Shown: in pieces, positions 35,707 to 43,250 of the stretch
Layout: each line of letters begins with the position of its first letter
How positions within the stretch are numbered: position 1 is the first letter of the stretch
Assembly (NCBI RefSeq): GCF_010500955.1
Contig: NZ_QVMJ01000033.1
Location: forward strand, 1 to 43,250
Length of the DNA stretch: 43,250 bases
Direction: 5' to 3'
DNA from: Bacteroides sp. 519
GTDB taxonomy: Bacteria; Bacteroidota; Bacteroidia; Bacteroidales; Bacteroidaceae
Translations under genes and position numbers: made by a program
Notes under the pieces: model-generated
Seen by the model: the letters and a program-made list of their open reading frames with translations, nothing else
Databases searched by the model: none
What the model was told of the DNA's origin: nothing

Positions 35707-35805
35707 TTTGAACCGCAGAGTTACGCAGATTAACGCAGAGTTTTTATTACGATGCCGCAGGCAAACTTAAAACTCCGCGTAACTTGCGTAACTCTGCGGT
35801 TCAAA
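35707..35805. repeat. 37-38 bp inverted repeat with conserved loop (copy 2)
   Basis: Arms 35707-35744 and 35769-35805 pair with a few mismatches and one gap. The loop contains CGATGCCGCAGG, the reverse complement of the loop of 29138-29237, so the two palindromes are inverted copies of one family. It fills the gap between the two paralogous DUF4965 genes. Confidence 0.82.
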
Positions 35806-35838
35806 GTTTCAAAACGCATAAAATATAAATACAATTAA

Positions 35839-38349
35839 ATGAGAAAACTATTATTAATACTACTAAGTATAAGCCTGTTTGGTTCTGCACAAGCCACCGA
35901 TTTGTTCAAGACCAGCCGGGATATCAGCTTGCGAGCCCCCTCTGTACCCATTATAACTTCGGATACCTACTTTTCCATTTGGTCACCTTACAACACATTA
36001 ACCGAAGGCAATACAGAACATTGGACTGCTGCCGAACACCCATTACTGGGTGCTATCCGTGTAGATGGAAAAGTGTACCGTTTCATGGGCAAAGACAAAT
36101 TGAATCTGGAAACCATTATTCCTATGACTGATGAAGAGCGTTGGGAAACTTCATACACCATGCAGCAACCTCAAACCGGATGGGAGAAGTTAGGTTTTAA
36201 CGACAACAGTTGGAAGAAAGGAAAAGCTGCCTTCGGTACCAGCGATATGCCTCGCATAAGTACAGTTTGGGATACCAAAGATATTTGGATACGTCGCACT
36301 TTCGAAATAAACGATAACATTGCACAAGAAACCCTGTATCTTCGTTATTCGCACGATGATAATTTTGAACTATATTTGAATGGAGAGAAACTGGTTGATA
36401 CCGGATATACCTGGAATACCGATGTAACAATTGAACTATCGGCCGAGGTTAAAAAGAAACTCCGTAAAGGAACCAATGTGATAGCTGTCCACTGCCATAA
36501 CAAAACAGGAGGCGCTTATGTAGACTTTGGGTTGTATCGTGAGCGGAAGAAAGCCGGTAACTTTACAACAACTGCTGTACAAAAGTCGGTAAATGTTCTT
36601 CCTACTCAAACATATTATACATTTGTATGCGGTTCGGTTGAACTTGACCTGGTGTTTACAGCGCCGTTATTAATGGAAGACATTGATTTGATTTCCACAC
36701 CAATAAATTATATTTCGTACCATGTACGTGCGCTGGATAAGAAAAAGCACGATGTACAGATCTATTTTGAAACAACCCCTCAACTGGCTGTTCACGAAAC
36801 ATCGCAACCAACGCAATCGGAAATGGTAACTCACAACGGAATGAGTTATGTAAAAGCAGGTACTATTGACCAGCCTTATACAGTACGTAAGGGAGACGGT
36901 GTACGCATTGACTGGGGATACGCTTATCTGGCTGCTCCCACAGAACCAACCAAAGATCTTAGCATTGGTAACTACTATGATATGAAGCAAGCCTTTATTG
37001 AAAAAGGTAATCTACTGCCTGTGCAGCAAAACTATATCAGCCGTAGTTTAAACGAAATGCCTGCATTGGCATACACCGAGAACTTGGGCACTGTTGACAG
37101 CAATGGCAAAAACGGATTCCTGATGTTGGGCTATGATGATATTTATGCACTCGAATATTTTTATAAGCGTCGGCCTGCCTATTGGAAACACAACGGCAAG
37201 GTAAGTATTTTCGATGCTTTCGAGAAATACCAGGCATCTTACTCTTCCCTGATGAACCGTTGCCGGGAGTTTGACAAGCAATTGATGGCAGATGCAGAAA
37301 AAGCCGGTGGTAAGGAATATGCTGAGATATGTGCTTTGGTGTATCGTCATGCCATTACAGCCCATAAAGTTATTACCGATGATGATGGAAATATATTATT
37401 CCTTTCCAAAGAAAATCATAGCAATGGCTGTATCAATACTGTAGACCTTTCGTATCCTTCGGCCCCGCTATTCCTGATTTACAATCCGGAGTTGGTAAAA
37501 GGTATGATGACTTCTATCTTTTATTACAGCGAAAGCGGAAGATGGAACAAACCATATCCGGCACACGACCTTGGTACTTATCCTATAGCTAACGGACAAC
37601 TTTATGGTGAAGATATGCCGGTAGAAGAAGCTGGAAACATGGTAATACTTGCTACAGCCGTTTCATTGGTCGAAGGCAATGCTAACTATGCTGCAAAACA
37701 CTGGGAAACCTTATCTACCTGGGCAAACTACCTGATAGAGAAAGGACTCGATCCGGATAACCAACTTTGTACAGATGACTTTGCCGGACATTTGGCGCAC
37801 AATGCCAACCTGTCTCTCAAAGCAATTGTTGCCATAGCCGGATATGGAGAAATGGCACGTATGCTTGGCAAAGAAAGTACTGCCCAACATTATATTGAAA
37901 CTGCTCGTAAACTGGCTATAGAATGGGAAAAGATGGCAAACGATGGCGATCATTATAAACTTGCGTTTGACCGTAGCGGAACATGGAGCCAAAAGTATAA
38001 TATGGTGTGGGACAAGGTATTTAACATGAAAATCTTCCCAGCTAAAATAGCCGAGACAGAGATAAACTTCTATCTGACCAAACAAAACAAATATGGCCTT
38101 CCGTTAGATTCGCGTGAAACATACACCAAATCCGATTGGGTATTATGGACAGCATGTCTGGCTCCGGACGATGCTACTTTTGCCCGTATTCTGGCACCTA
38201 TGTACACGTATGCCAATGAAACAACTTCGCGGGTACCAATCAGCGACTGGCATGATACACATACTGCAAAGATGATGAACTTTAAAGCACGTTCGGTAGT
38301 GGGTGGGTATTATATGAAGATGTTAATGGAGATGTTGAAGGACAAATAA
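35839..38349 (+). CDS. DUF4965/DUF1793 glutaminase-A-like exported protein, paralogue 2
   Basis: 836 residues with a cleavable signal peptide (SAQATD) instead of a lipobox, so it is probably free in the periplasm while paralogue 1 is membrane-bound. It follows paralogue 1 over its full length: the same inserted jelly-roll (YSHDDNFELYLNGEK), AHDLGTYP (H576, D577), DMPVEEAGNM, DPDNQLCTDDFAGH and the C-terminal RSVVGGYYMKML. The two arose by tandem duplication and have since diverged strongly in the N-terminal half. It likely works on a related bond in the same glycan; the reaction is unknown. Confidence 0.85.
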   Translation: MRKLLLILLSISLFGSAQATDLFKTSRDISLRAPSVPIITSDTYFSIWSPYNTLTEGNTEHWTAAEHPLLGAIRVDGKVYRFMGKDKLNLETIIPMTDEERWETSYTMQQPQTGWEKLGFNDNSWKKGKAAFGTSDMPRISTVWDTKDIWIRRTFEINDNIAQETLYLRYSHDDNFELYLNGEKLVDTGYTWNTDVTIELSAEVKKKLRKGTNVIAVHCHNKTGGAYVDFGLYRERKKAGNFTTTAVQKSVNVLPTQTYYTFVCGSVELDLVFTAPLLMEDIDLISTPINYISYHVRALDKKKHDVQIYFETTPQLAVHETSQPTQSEMVTHNGMSYVKAGTIDQPYTVRKGDGVRIDWGYAYLAAPTEPTKDLSIGNYYDMKQAFIEKGNLLPVQQNYISRSLNEMPALAYTENLGTVDSNGKNGFLMLGYDDIYALEYFYKRRPAYWKHNGKVSIFDAFEKYQASYSSLMNRCREFDKQLMADAEKAGGKEYAEICALVYRHAITAHKVITDDDGNILFLSKENHSNGCINTVDLSYPSAPLFLIYNPELVKGMMTSIFYYSESGRWNKPYPAHDLGTYPIANGQLYGEDMPVEEAGNMVILATAVSLVEGNANYAAKHWETLSTWANYLIEKGLDPDNQLCTDDFAGHLAHNANLSLKAIVAIAGYGEMARMLGKESTAQHYIETARKLAIEWEKMANDGDHYKLAFDRSGTWSQKYNMVWDKVFNMKIFPAKIAETEINFYLTKQNKYGLPLDSRETYTKSDWVLWTACLAPDDATFARILAPMYTYANETTSRVPISDWHDTHTAKMMNFKARSVVGGYYMKMLMEMLKDK

Positions 38350-38350
38350 A

Positions 38351-38438
38351 AAAGCACGTCATTCTGAACGGAGTGAAGAATCTGTAGGGCTACGGTAGTC
38401 CTGAAGATTCTTCGCTATGCTCAGAATGACGTGATTTT
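38351..38438. terminator. Palindrome acting as bidirectional terminator between convergent operons
   Basis: Arms 38351-38383 and 38405-38438 pair with a few mismatches; the right side ends in a run of T and the left side begins with a run of A, so both strands can stop there. It lies between the stop codons of the DUF4965 and GH3 genes. The arm word CATTCTGAACGGAGTGAAG is one I recall from intergenic regions of many Bacteroidota. Confidence 0.7.
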
Positions 38439-38441
38439 TAG

Positions 38442-40784
38442 TTACTTATTAGGATTCTCCCACTTATGCCCCACTGGGCAATTCAACCTCAACAGCTGAT
38501 TTCCTACCTGTACATCAAAATCTCCGGCTTCGAGTGTCCATTTACCATCGGCACCAACAAATGCAAGGTCACTTCCTTTTACTTTCAATGTAACAGTCTT
38601 ACTTTCTCCCGGTTTCAAATCAACTTTATCGAAAGCACGCAAGCGGCGTACATCCGGAGTTGATGAAGCTACCAAATCACTGGTAAACAGCAATATGCTT
38701 TCTTTACCAGCCACCGAACCGGTGTTCTTCACATCAACAGTGAATGTAAGTTCGTCATTAGCACTAAACGAAGATTTGTTTACTTTCAGATTGCTGTATG
38801 TAAATGTAGTATAACTTAATCCGTAACCAAATGCCCATTGTACAGATACAACTGCATTGTAATCATACGCACCTTGCATACGGTCCTGACTCTGACTTGG
38901 TTTATAGTCGTAAGTAATAAGCGAATTTGCATGACGAGGATAAGTATAAGGAAGCTTTCCGCTTGGATTTACATCGCCATATACTGCTTTAGCCAATGCA
39001 TCGCCACCATGATTACCTGGTAAATAGATATGCACAACAGCTTTTGCCAAGGGTACAATTTCATTGATTATACGTGGTCGGCCTTCATTCAATACCAGAA
39101 TAATAGGTTTGCCGGTTGTAGCCAATGCTTTCACTAAATCAAGTTGGTTTTTAGATAAAGTAAGATCGTCCAGATTACCCGGAGTTTCGCAATAAGAGTT
39201 CTCGCCGATACAAGCAACAATAACATCAACGTTGCGAGCGGCTGCAACAGCCTTCTCAATTTCGGGAGTGTTTTCTTCCCAATAAGAACCACGGGCTTTG
39301 TAAGTTACTCCCGGTTCGTACACTATATGCTGTGATCCGGCTTTGTTTTGGAAGGCTTCAAGAATCGTATTATGGTCGGCAGCAAATTCATCTGCCCGGT
39401 CGCCTTGCCATGTGTATGACCATCCACCGTTAAGCGAGCGCATAGAATTGGCGTTTGGACCAGTGATGAGTATTTTTTTGCCTTGTGTTAACGGAAGGAT
39501 GTTTTCGTCATTCTTTAATAAAGTAATAGATTCTTCGGCAGCAGCAAGAGCAGCTTGCGCATGTTTTTCACTTCCGAAATCAGGATAATCTTGAATGTTC
39601 CAATACGGTTTATCGAATAATCCGAGGCGGAATTTCATGCGCAATACACGGCTAACAGCATCGTCTATACGGGTCATGGATACTTCGCCTTCTTCAACAA
39701 GTTGTTTGAGGAGTACACAGAAGTCCCATGAATACGGATCCATCGACATATCAATACCAGCGTTGATGGCCATTTTAATGGCTTCTTTTTTGGTAGCTGC
39801 CACACGGTCGCGCATATAGATATTGTTAATGTCTGCCCAGTCGGTTACAATTACGCCATCCCAGTTGAGGTCTTCTTTGAGCCACTGAGTCAGGTATTTG
39901 TAGTTTGCATGAAAAGGTATGCCGTTATCCACAGCAGAGTTCACCATAACAGAAAGTGCTCCGGCGCGGATGGCTTCGAGATGTGGTACGAAATGTTTTT
40001 CGCGCATATCATATTCGGTGATGTAGGATGGTGTGCGGTCTTTACCGGAAGCAGGTACACTATAGCCCATATAATGTTTCAAACAGGCGGCTACATAATC
40101 TTTGCCGATGGTTGTACCGTTGCCTCCCTGAAAGCCAATCACCATTTCGCGCCCCAGTTCGGAAGTAAGGTAAGCATCTTCGCTAAAGGTTTCCCACATA
40201 CGAGGCCAACGGGCATCACGACCTAAATCGAGCACAGGAGCAAATGTCCAGGGAATGTTTCCTGCTTTGGTTTCGTAAGCAGATATGCGACCAGTTTCGG
40301 CAGACAGGGCACGATTGAAGGTTGCTCCAAGATTAACGTTTTGTGGAAACAGTGTTCCACCAACAGTGTAAGTGGTACCATGAATCTGGTCGACGCCATA
40401 TATCAACGGAATACCGGTTTCGGCAATGGCTTCTTTTTGTAAACGGGTAATTATATCTGTCCATTCCTGGCGTGTTTGCGGTGTTGAACCGGGAACATTC
40501 AGAATGGAACCGATTTTGTACTTGTGAATCACTGTGTCGAGAAGGGCCTCATTGAATTCGAATGGAATAACAGTATGAAAGATGTTCATTCCTTTGCCAA
40601 CAACGTCGATGGTTAACTGAGTCATCTGGCCGATCTTTTCTTCCAGTGTCATCTTCTTGAGAAGGGATTCAATCGTTTGCTCCATCTTTTTATCCTGCGG
40701 AATGGCAGGACGAACATTACTTTGCTGTGCACAGATGTTTGTCATCAAAGTGACAGCAACAAGGGATAAAAAATATTTCCTCAT
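38442..40784 (-). CDS. GH3 beta-glucosidase/exo-glucanase (second of pair)
   Basis: 780 residues with a cleavable signal peptide (NICAQQ). The TIM barrel carries the nucleophile D315 in GVIVTDWADI and the substrate motif KH (K236-H237) in CLKHYMGY. The (alpha/beta)6 sandwich domain follows with GENSYCETPGNLDDL, whose glutamates are acid/base candidates, and a fibronectin-III-like end (YGLSYTTFTYSNL, GKESILLF). Family members remove glucose or xylose from beta-linked chain ends. This one resembles the ExoI/BglX-like branch. It starts 2 bp after the stop of the upstream GH3 gene, so the two are translationally coupled. Confidence 0.93.
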   Translation of the reverse strand: MRKYFLSLVAVTLMTNICAQQSNVRPAIPQDKKMEQTIESLLKKMTLEEKIGQMTQLTIDVVGKGMNIFHTVIPFEFNEALLDTVIHKYKIGSILNVPGSTPQTRQEWTDIITRLQKEAIAETGIPLIYGVDQIHGTTYTVGGTLFPQNVNLGATFNRALSAETGRISAYETKAGNIPWTFAPVLDLGRDARWPRMWETFSEDAYLTSELGREMVIGFQGGNGTTIGKDYVAACLKHYMGYSVPASGKDRTPSYITEYDMREKHFVPHLEAIRAGALSVMVNSAVDNGIPFHANYKYLTQWLKEDLNWDGVIVTDWADINNIYMRDRVAATKKEAIKMAINAGIDMSMDPYSWDFCVLLKQLVEEGEVSMTRIDDAVSRVLRMKFRLGLFDKPYWNIQDYPDFGSEKHAQAALAAAEESITLLKNDENILPLTQGKKILITGPNANSMRSLNGGWSYTWQGDRADEFAADHNTILEAFQNKAGSQHIVYEPGVTYKARGSYWEENTPEIEKAVAAARNVDVIVACIGENSYCETPGNLDDLTLSKNQLDLVKALATTGKPIILVLNEGRPRIINEIVPLAKAVVHIYLPGNHGGDALAKAVYGDVNPSGKLPYTYPRHANSLITYDYKPSQSQDRMQGAYDYNAVVSVQWAFGYGLSYTTFTYSNLKVNKSSFSANDELTFTVDVKNTGSVAGKESILLFTSDLVASSTPDVRRLRAFDKVDLKPGESKTVTLKVKGSDLAFVGADGKWTLEAGDFDVQVGNQLLRLNCPVGHKWENPNK

Positions 40785-40786
40785 GA

Positions 40787-43060
40787 TTATTTTAGTTTTA
40801 ATACATCATTTGTTTTTACTTCTTTCGCTTCGGCTACTACGGCATCTACTGTTGCTTTCACGTTTCTGGAAGAAGCAGCAACCAGCAATTTATACGTACC
40901 ACTGTCTGTTACCCATGCACTTTTACTTTCGTCATAGGAGGCCAGATCGGTATAATCAACAGTAAGTGTTATTGTTTCGCTTTCGCCCGGTTTCAATTCT
41001 TTTGTTTTGGCAAAAGCTTTTAATTCCTGCATAGGTTTACCTAAAGCACCGGCCGGGGCCGAGGCATAAAGCTGAACAACTTCTTTCCCACTGATTTTGC
41101 CTGTGTTCTTCACATCTATGGTAACGGTAAATACGTCGGCTGCGTTTTTCAATTGTGCATTGCTGTATTCGAATGTAGTATAAGACAGCCCATAACCGAA
41201 TGGGTAAGACACATCTTTCTTATATGTATCGAAGTAGCGGTAACCTACATAAATGTCTTCTTCATAGATGGTGTAATCAATATTGCGTACAGAGTCAACC
41301 GGAAAGTTTGCCGAAGAAGCAGCATCCATAAACTTCACAGGGAAAGTCATTGTTAACTTGCCCGAAGGATTAACCTTGCCGCTCAATGCATCGGCTACTG
41401 TGTTGCCACCTTCCTGACCAGCTTGCCATGCCAGCAAAATGGCATCAGGTGTGTTTTTCCATGAAGCTGTTTCAATTACCCCACCGATGTTAAGAATTAC
41501 AATTGCTTTCTTTCCAAGAGATTGAAATGCTTTCGATACAGTTGCAATCAACTCTTGCTCTTCATTGGTTAGTTCAAAATCGCCTGTTAGTTTGCGGTCA
41601 AGAAACTCGCCCGATGTTCTTCCGATGGTAATCAGGGCTACATCTGCACTCTGTGCCTGTTTATTTAGTTCGGTAGCTGTTGGTACAAACTCACCAGGGC
41701 GGACTTTGGGCATGAACATAGCGTATTTATCGTTTGGATCGGGGACGTTTTTGGCGTTCTCGGCTTCTATATATTCTTCATATTGTACTTTGAGGGCGGC
41801 ATTGAGTGCGTATCCTGCATTTTCGAGTCCTTGAACTAACGAAACGGTGTATGCCTCGTTTACATCGCCACTACCGGTACCGCCGGCTATAAAGTCGTAG
41901 GAGGTGATACCATAAGCGGCAACCTTTCTCACAGAAGCCGAAAGCGGAAGTGCTTCGTTTTCGTTTTTCAACAATACCATACCTTCGCTGGCCGACTGCC
42001 GGGTGACAACGGCATGGGCATCAAGGTCGGGTTTATTGGAATATTTGTATCCTTTAAAACGGGGCGACTTCAACACAAGTTCAAGTACACGTTTTACGTT
42101 TGTGTTGATATCTGCCTCGGAAAGTGTGCCGTTTTGTACAGCTTCAACAATGTCCGTCATTTGTTGGGGATAACCGGGCATTAGCAAGTCGTTACCAGCA
42201 TGCATCTGGGCGGGGGCATTCTTGCCGCCGAACCAGTCGGTCATTACAGTGCCTTTGAACCCCCATTCATCGCGTAGGATGGTGGTTTGCAAATCACGGC
42301 TTTCGGAGGCGTACACCCCATTAATTAAATTATACGATGACATGATTGTCCACGGGTCGGCCTCCTTTACAGCGATTTCAAAGCCTTTGAGATAAATCTC
42401 GCGCAAAGCGCGTGGAGTTACACGGCTATCGTTGCCCATACGGTTGGTTTCCTGATTATTGGCAGCGTAATGTTTCAGCGAAACGCCTACTCCGTTGCTT
42501 TGCACACCTTTGGTCATGGCAGCGGCAATCTTACCGGAGATTACAGGATCTTCGGAATAATACTCAAAATTACGTCCGCAAAGGGGATTACGGTGAATAT
42601 TCAAGGCAGGTGCCAGTAATACATCTGCACCATATTCCAGCACTTCGTTGCCCATAGCCTGGCCTACTTGTTCTACAAGTTCGGTGTTCCAGGTGGAGGC
42701 AAGTAGTGTACCCACCGGAAAAGCAGTGCAATAGTAGGTATTGGGGTCGTTTTCGCGAGTGGGCGAGATCCGTAATCCGGCAGGACCATCGGCTAATACA
42801 ATTGTAGGGATGCCGAGGCGGGGAATGGGATAGGTGGTTCCGGCAGCGCCGGGAACGAGTGATTTTGTTTCGCCTACTACTGCGCTATCACCAGTAAGAC
42901 CAGCCATACCGGTGCCAATGAGTAGTTTTACTTTTTCGTCGAGAGTCATGGCGGCGATTATATCGTCGACAGGGGCTTTCCCGAGTTGAGGGACTTTCTC
43001 TGCACAGGATGTAAGGAACAGGGCAGAGGTTAGGGTTATGAGGATGGTTTTGTTTTTCAT
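40787..43060 (-). CDS. GH3 beta-glycosidase lipoprotein (first of pair)
   Basis: 757 residues. The signal has a lipobox (FLTSC19), so unlike its partner it is membrane-bound. It shows GPAGLRISP, RNPLCGRNFEYYSEDP, the KH pair (K196-H197) in SLKHYAANNQETNR and the nucleophile D275 in VMTDWFGG. The second domain has SGEFLDRKL in the position of the acid/base loop, and a fibronectin-III-like C-terminus follows (YGLSYTTFEYSN). It belongs to a different GH3 branch from its neighbour (NNQETNR type), so the two probably act on different linkages of one substrate. Confidence 0.93.
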   Translation of the reverse strand: MKNKTILITLTSALFLTSCAEKVPQLGKAPVDDIIAAMTLDEKVKLLIGTGMAGLTGDSAVVGETKSLVPGAAGTTYPIPRLGIPTIVLADGPAGLRISPTRENDPNTYYCTAFPVGTLLASTWNTELVEQVGQAMGNEVLEYGADVLLAPALNIHRNPLCGRNFEYYSEDPVISGKIAAAMTKGVQSNGVGVSLKHYAANNQETNRMGNDSRVTPRALREIYLKGFEIAVKEADPWTIMSSYNLINGVYASESRDLQTTILRDEWGFKGTVMTDWFGGKNAPAQMHAGNDLLMPGYPQQMTDIVEAVQNGTLSEADINTNVKRVLELVLKSPRFKGYKYSNKPDLDAHAVVTRQSASEGMVLLKNENEALPLSASVRKVAAYGITSYDFIAGGTGSGDVNEAYTVSLVQGLENAGYALNAALKVQYEEYIEAENAKNVPDPNDKYAMFMPKVRPGEFVPTATELNKQAQSADVALITIGRTSGEFLDRKLTGDFELTNEEQELIATVSKAFQSLGKKAIVILNIGGVIETASWKNTPDAILLAWQAGQEGGNTVADALSGKVNPSGKLTMTFPVKFMDAASSANFPVDSVRNIDYTIYEEDIYVGYRYFDTYKKDVSYPFGYGLSYTTFEYSNAQLKNAADVFTVTIDVKNTGKISGKEVVQLYASAPAGALGKPMQELKAFAKTKELKPGESETITLTVDYTDLASYDESKSAWVTDSGTYKLLVAASSRNVKATVDAVVAEAKEVKTNDVLKLK

Positions 43061-43250
43061 TTGGGTTATTGGTGTTTGATGTTTTTATTTTTGAAATGCG
43101 GATTAATGCGGATTTATTTTCCTCCTCCGCCCTTCGGGCACCTCCTCCTAAGCTAAAGTCATTTGACTTTGCAAGCGATTAATACTCTTTAACGTTCTTT
43201 GAAATATTGTTTATAATATCAAGATATTGACCTATTACTGGTTTTGCAAT
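43061..43250. other. Upstream region of the GH3 pair
   Basis: No gene is seen. Near 43096-43116 lies the tandem word GCGGATTAATGCGGATT, related in style to the other intergenic repeats, and at 43129-43139 a GCCC-TTC-GGGC hairpin. A convincing -33/-7 promoter for the GH3 operon was not found; it may lie beyond the window. Confidence 0.4.

Noticed and set aside
1..43250. tRNA, rRNA, prophage or classical IS genes
   Set aside because: No cloverleaf, rRNA stretch, transposase, integrase or capsid signature was recognised by eye.

Overview
The window comes from a Bacteroidales-type member of the Bacteroidota. Supporting signs are a SusC/SusD pair, a hybrid two-component system regulator, many lipoprotein glycosidases, promoters of the TTTG-N19/20-TAnnTTTG type, and no Shine-Dalgarno-dependent starts. 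I cannot name the genus from sequence alone. No rRNA, tRNA or classical insertion sequence was found.

Layout. (1) 148-11997 is a polysaccharide utilization locus: susC, susD and a GH2 lipoprotein form a tight minus-strand operon, and the one-protein HTCS sensor/regulator is divergent from it. A pair of 13-bp direct repeats 21 bp apart lies in the shared intergenic region and is a good operator candidate. (2) 12020-15425 is a minus-strand signalling operon: LytTR response regulator, thioredoxin-fold lipid/periplasmic protein, LytS-type histidine kinase. (3) 15815-21604 is an RND efflux operon (adaptor, inner-membrane pump, outer-membrane factor). Its gene gaps each hold a near-perfect palindrome, and the whole cassette lies between two related repeat elements (15449-15733 and 21808-22171) with near-identical ends and different palindromic cores.

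(4) 22200-26500 is an accessory island. It holds a small DUF6078-like gene, then a 2.5-kb unit bounded by ~104-bp inverted repeats. That unit carries one gene (a VirE/BT4734-like primase-helicase protein) preceded by eight GTTTC/GAAAC palindromes with a strict 22-23 bp period. Next comes an Abi-family HEPN protein. Divergent from it is a short intergenic transcription unit with a consensus promoter, a folded body and a UUCG-capped terminator: a candidate noncoding RNA partner of the toxin.

(5) 26528-43060 is a second glycan locus without SusC/D. It has GH92, GH76 and two tandem DUF4965/glutaminase-like proteins on the plus strand and two coupled GH3 enzymes converging from the right. It is probably controlled by a divergent membrane-anchored regulator with a LamG-like and Kelch-like exterior and a SARP-like (winged helix + BTAD) interior. 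Four TAACCC/T repeats at 11-12 bp spacing in front of the GH92 gene match the way SARP/OmpR-type proteins read DNA. The GH2, GH92 and GH76 together suggest mannose-containing glycans (N-glycans or fungal mannan) as substrates; the GH3 pair would finish beta-linked side products.

The most promising undescribed systems are the inverted-repeat VirE unit with its phased GTTTC array, the Abi-HEPN/ncRNA pair, and the Kelch-SARP regulator with its phased operator.
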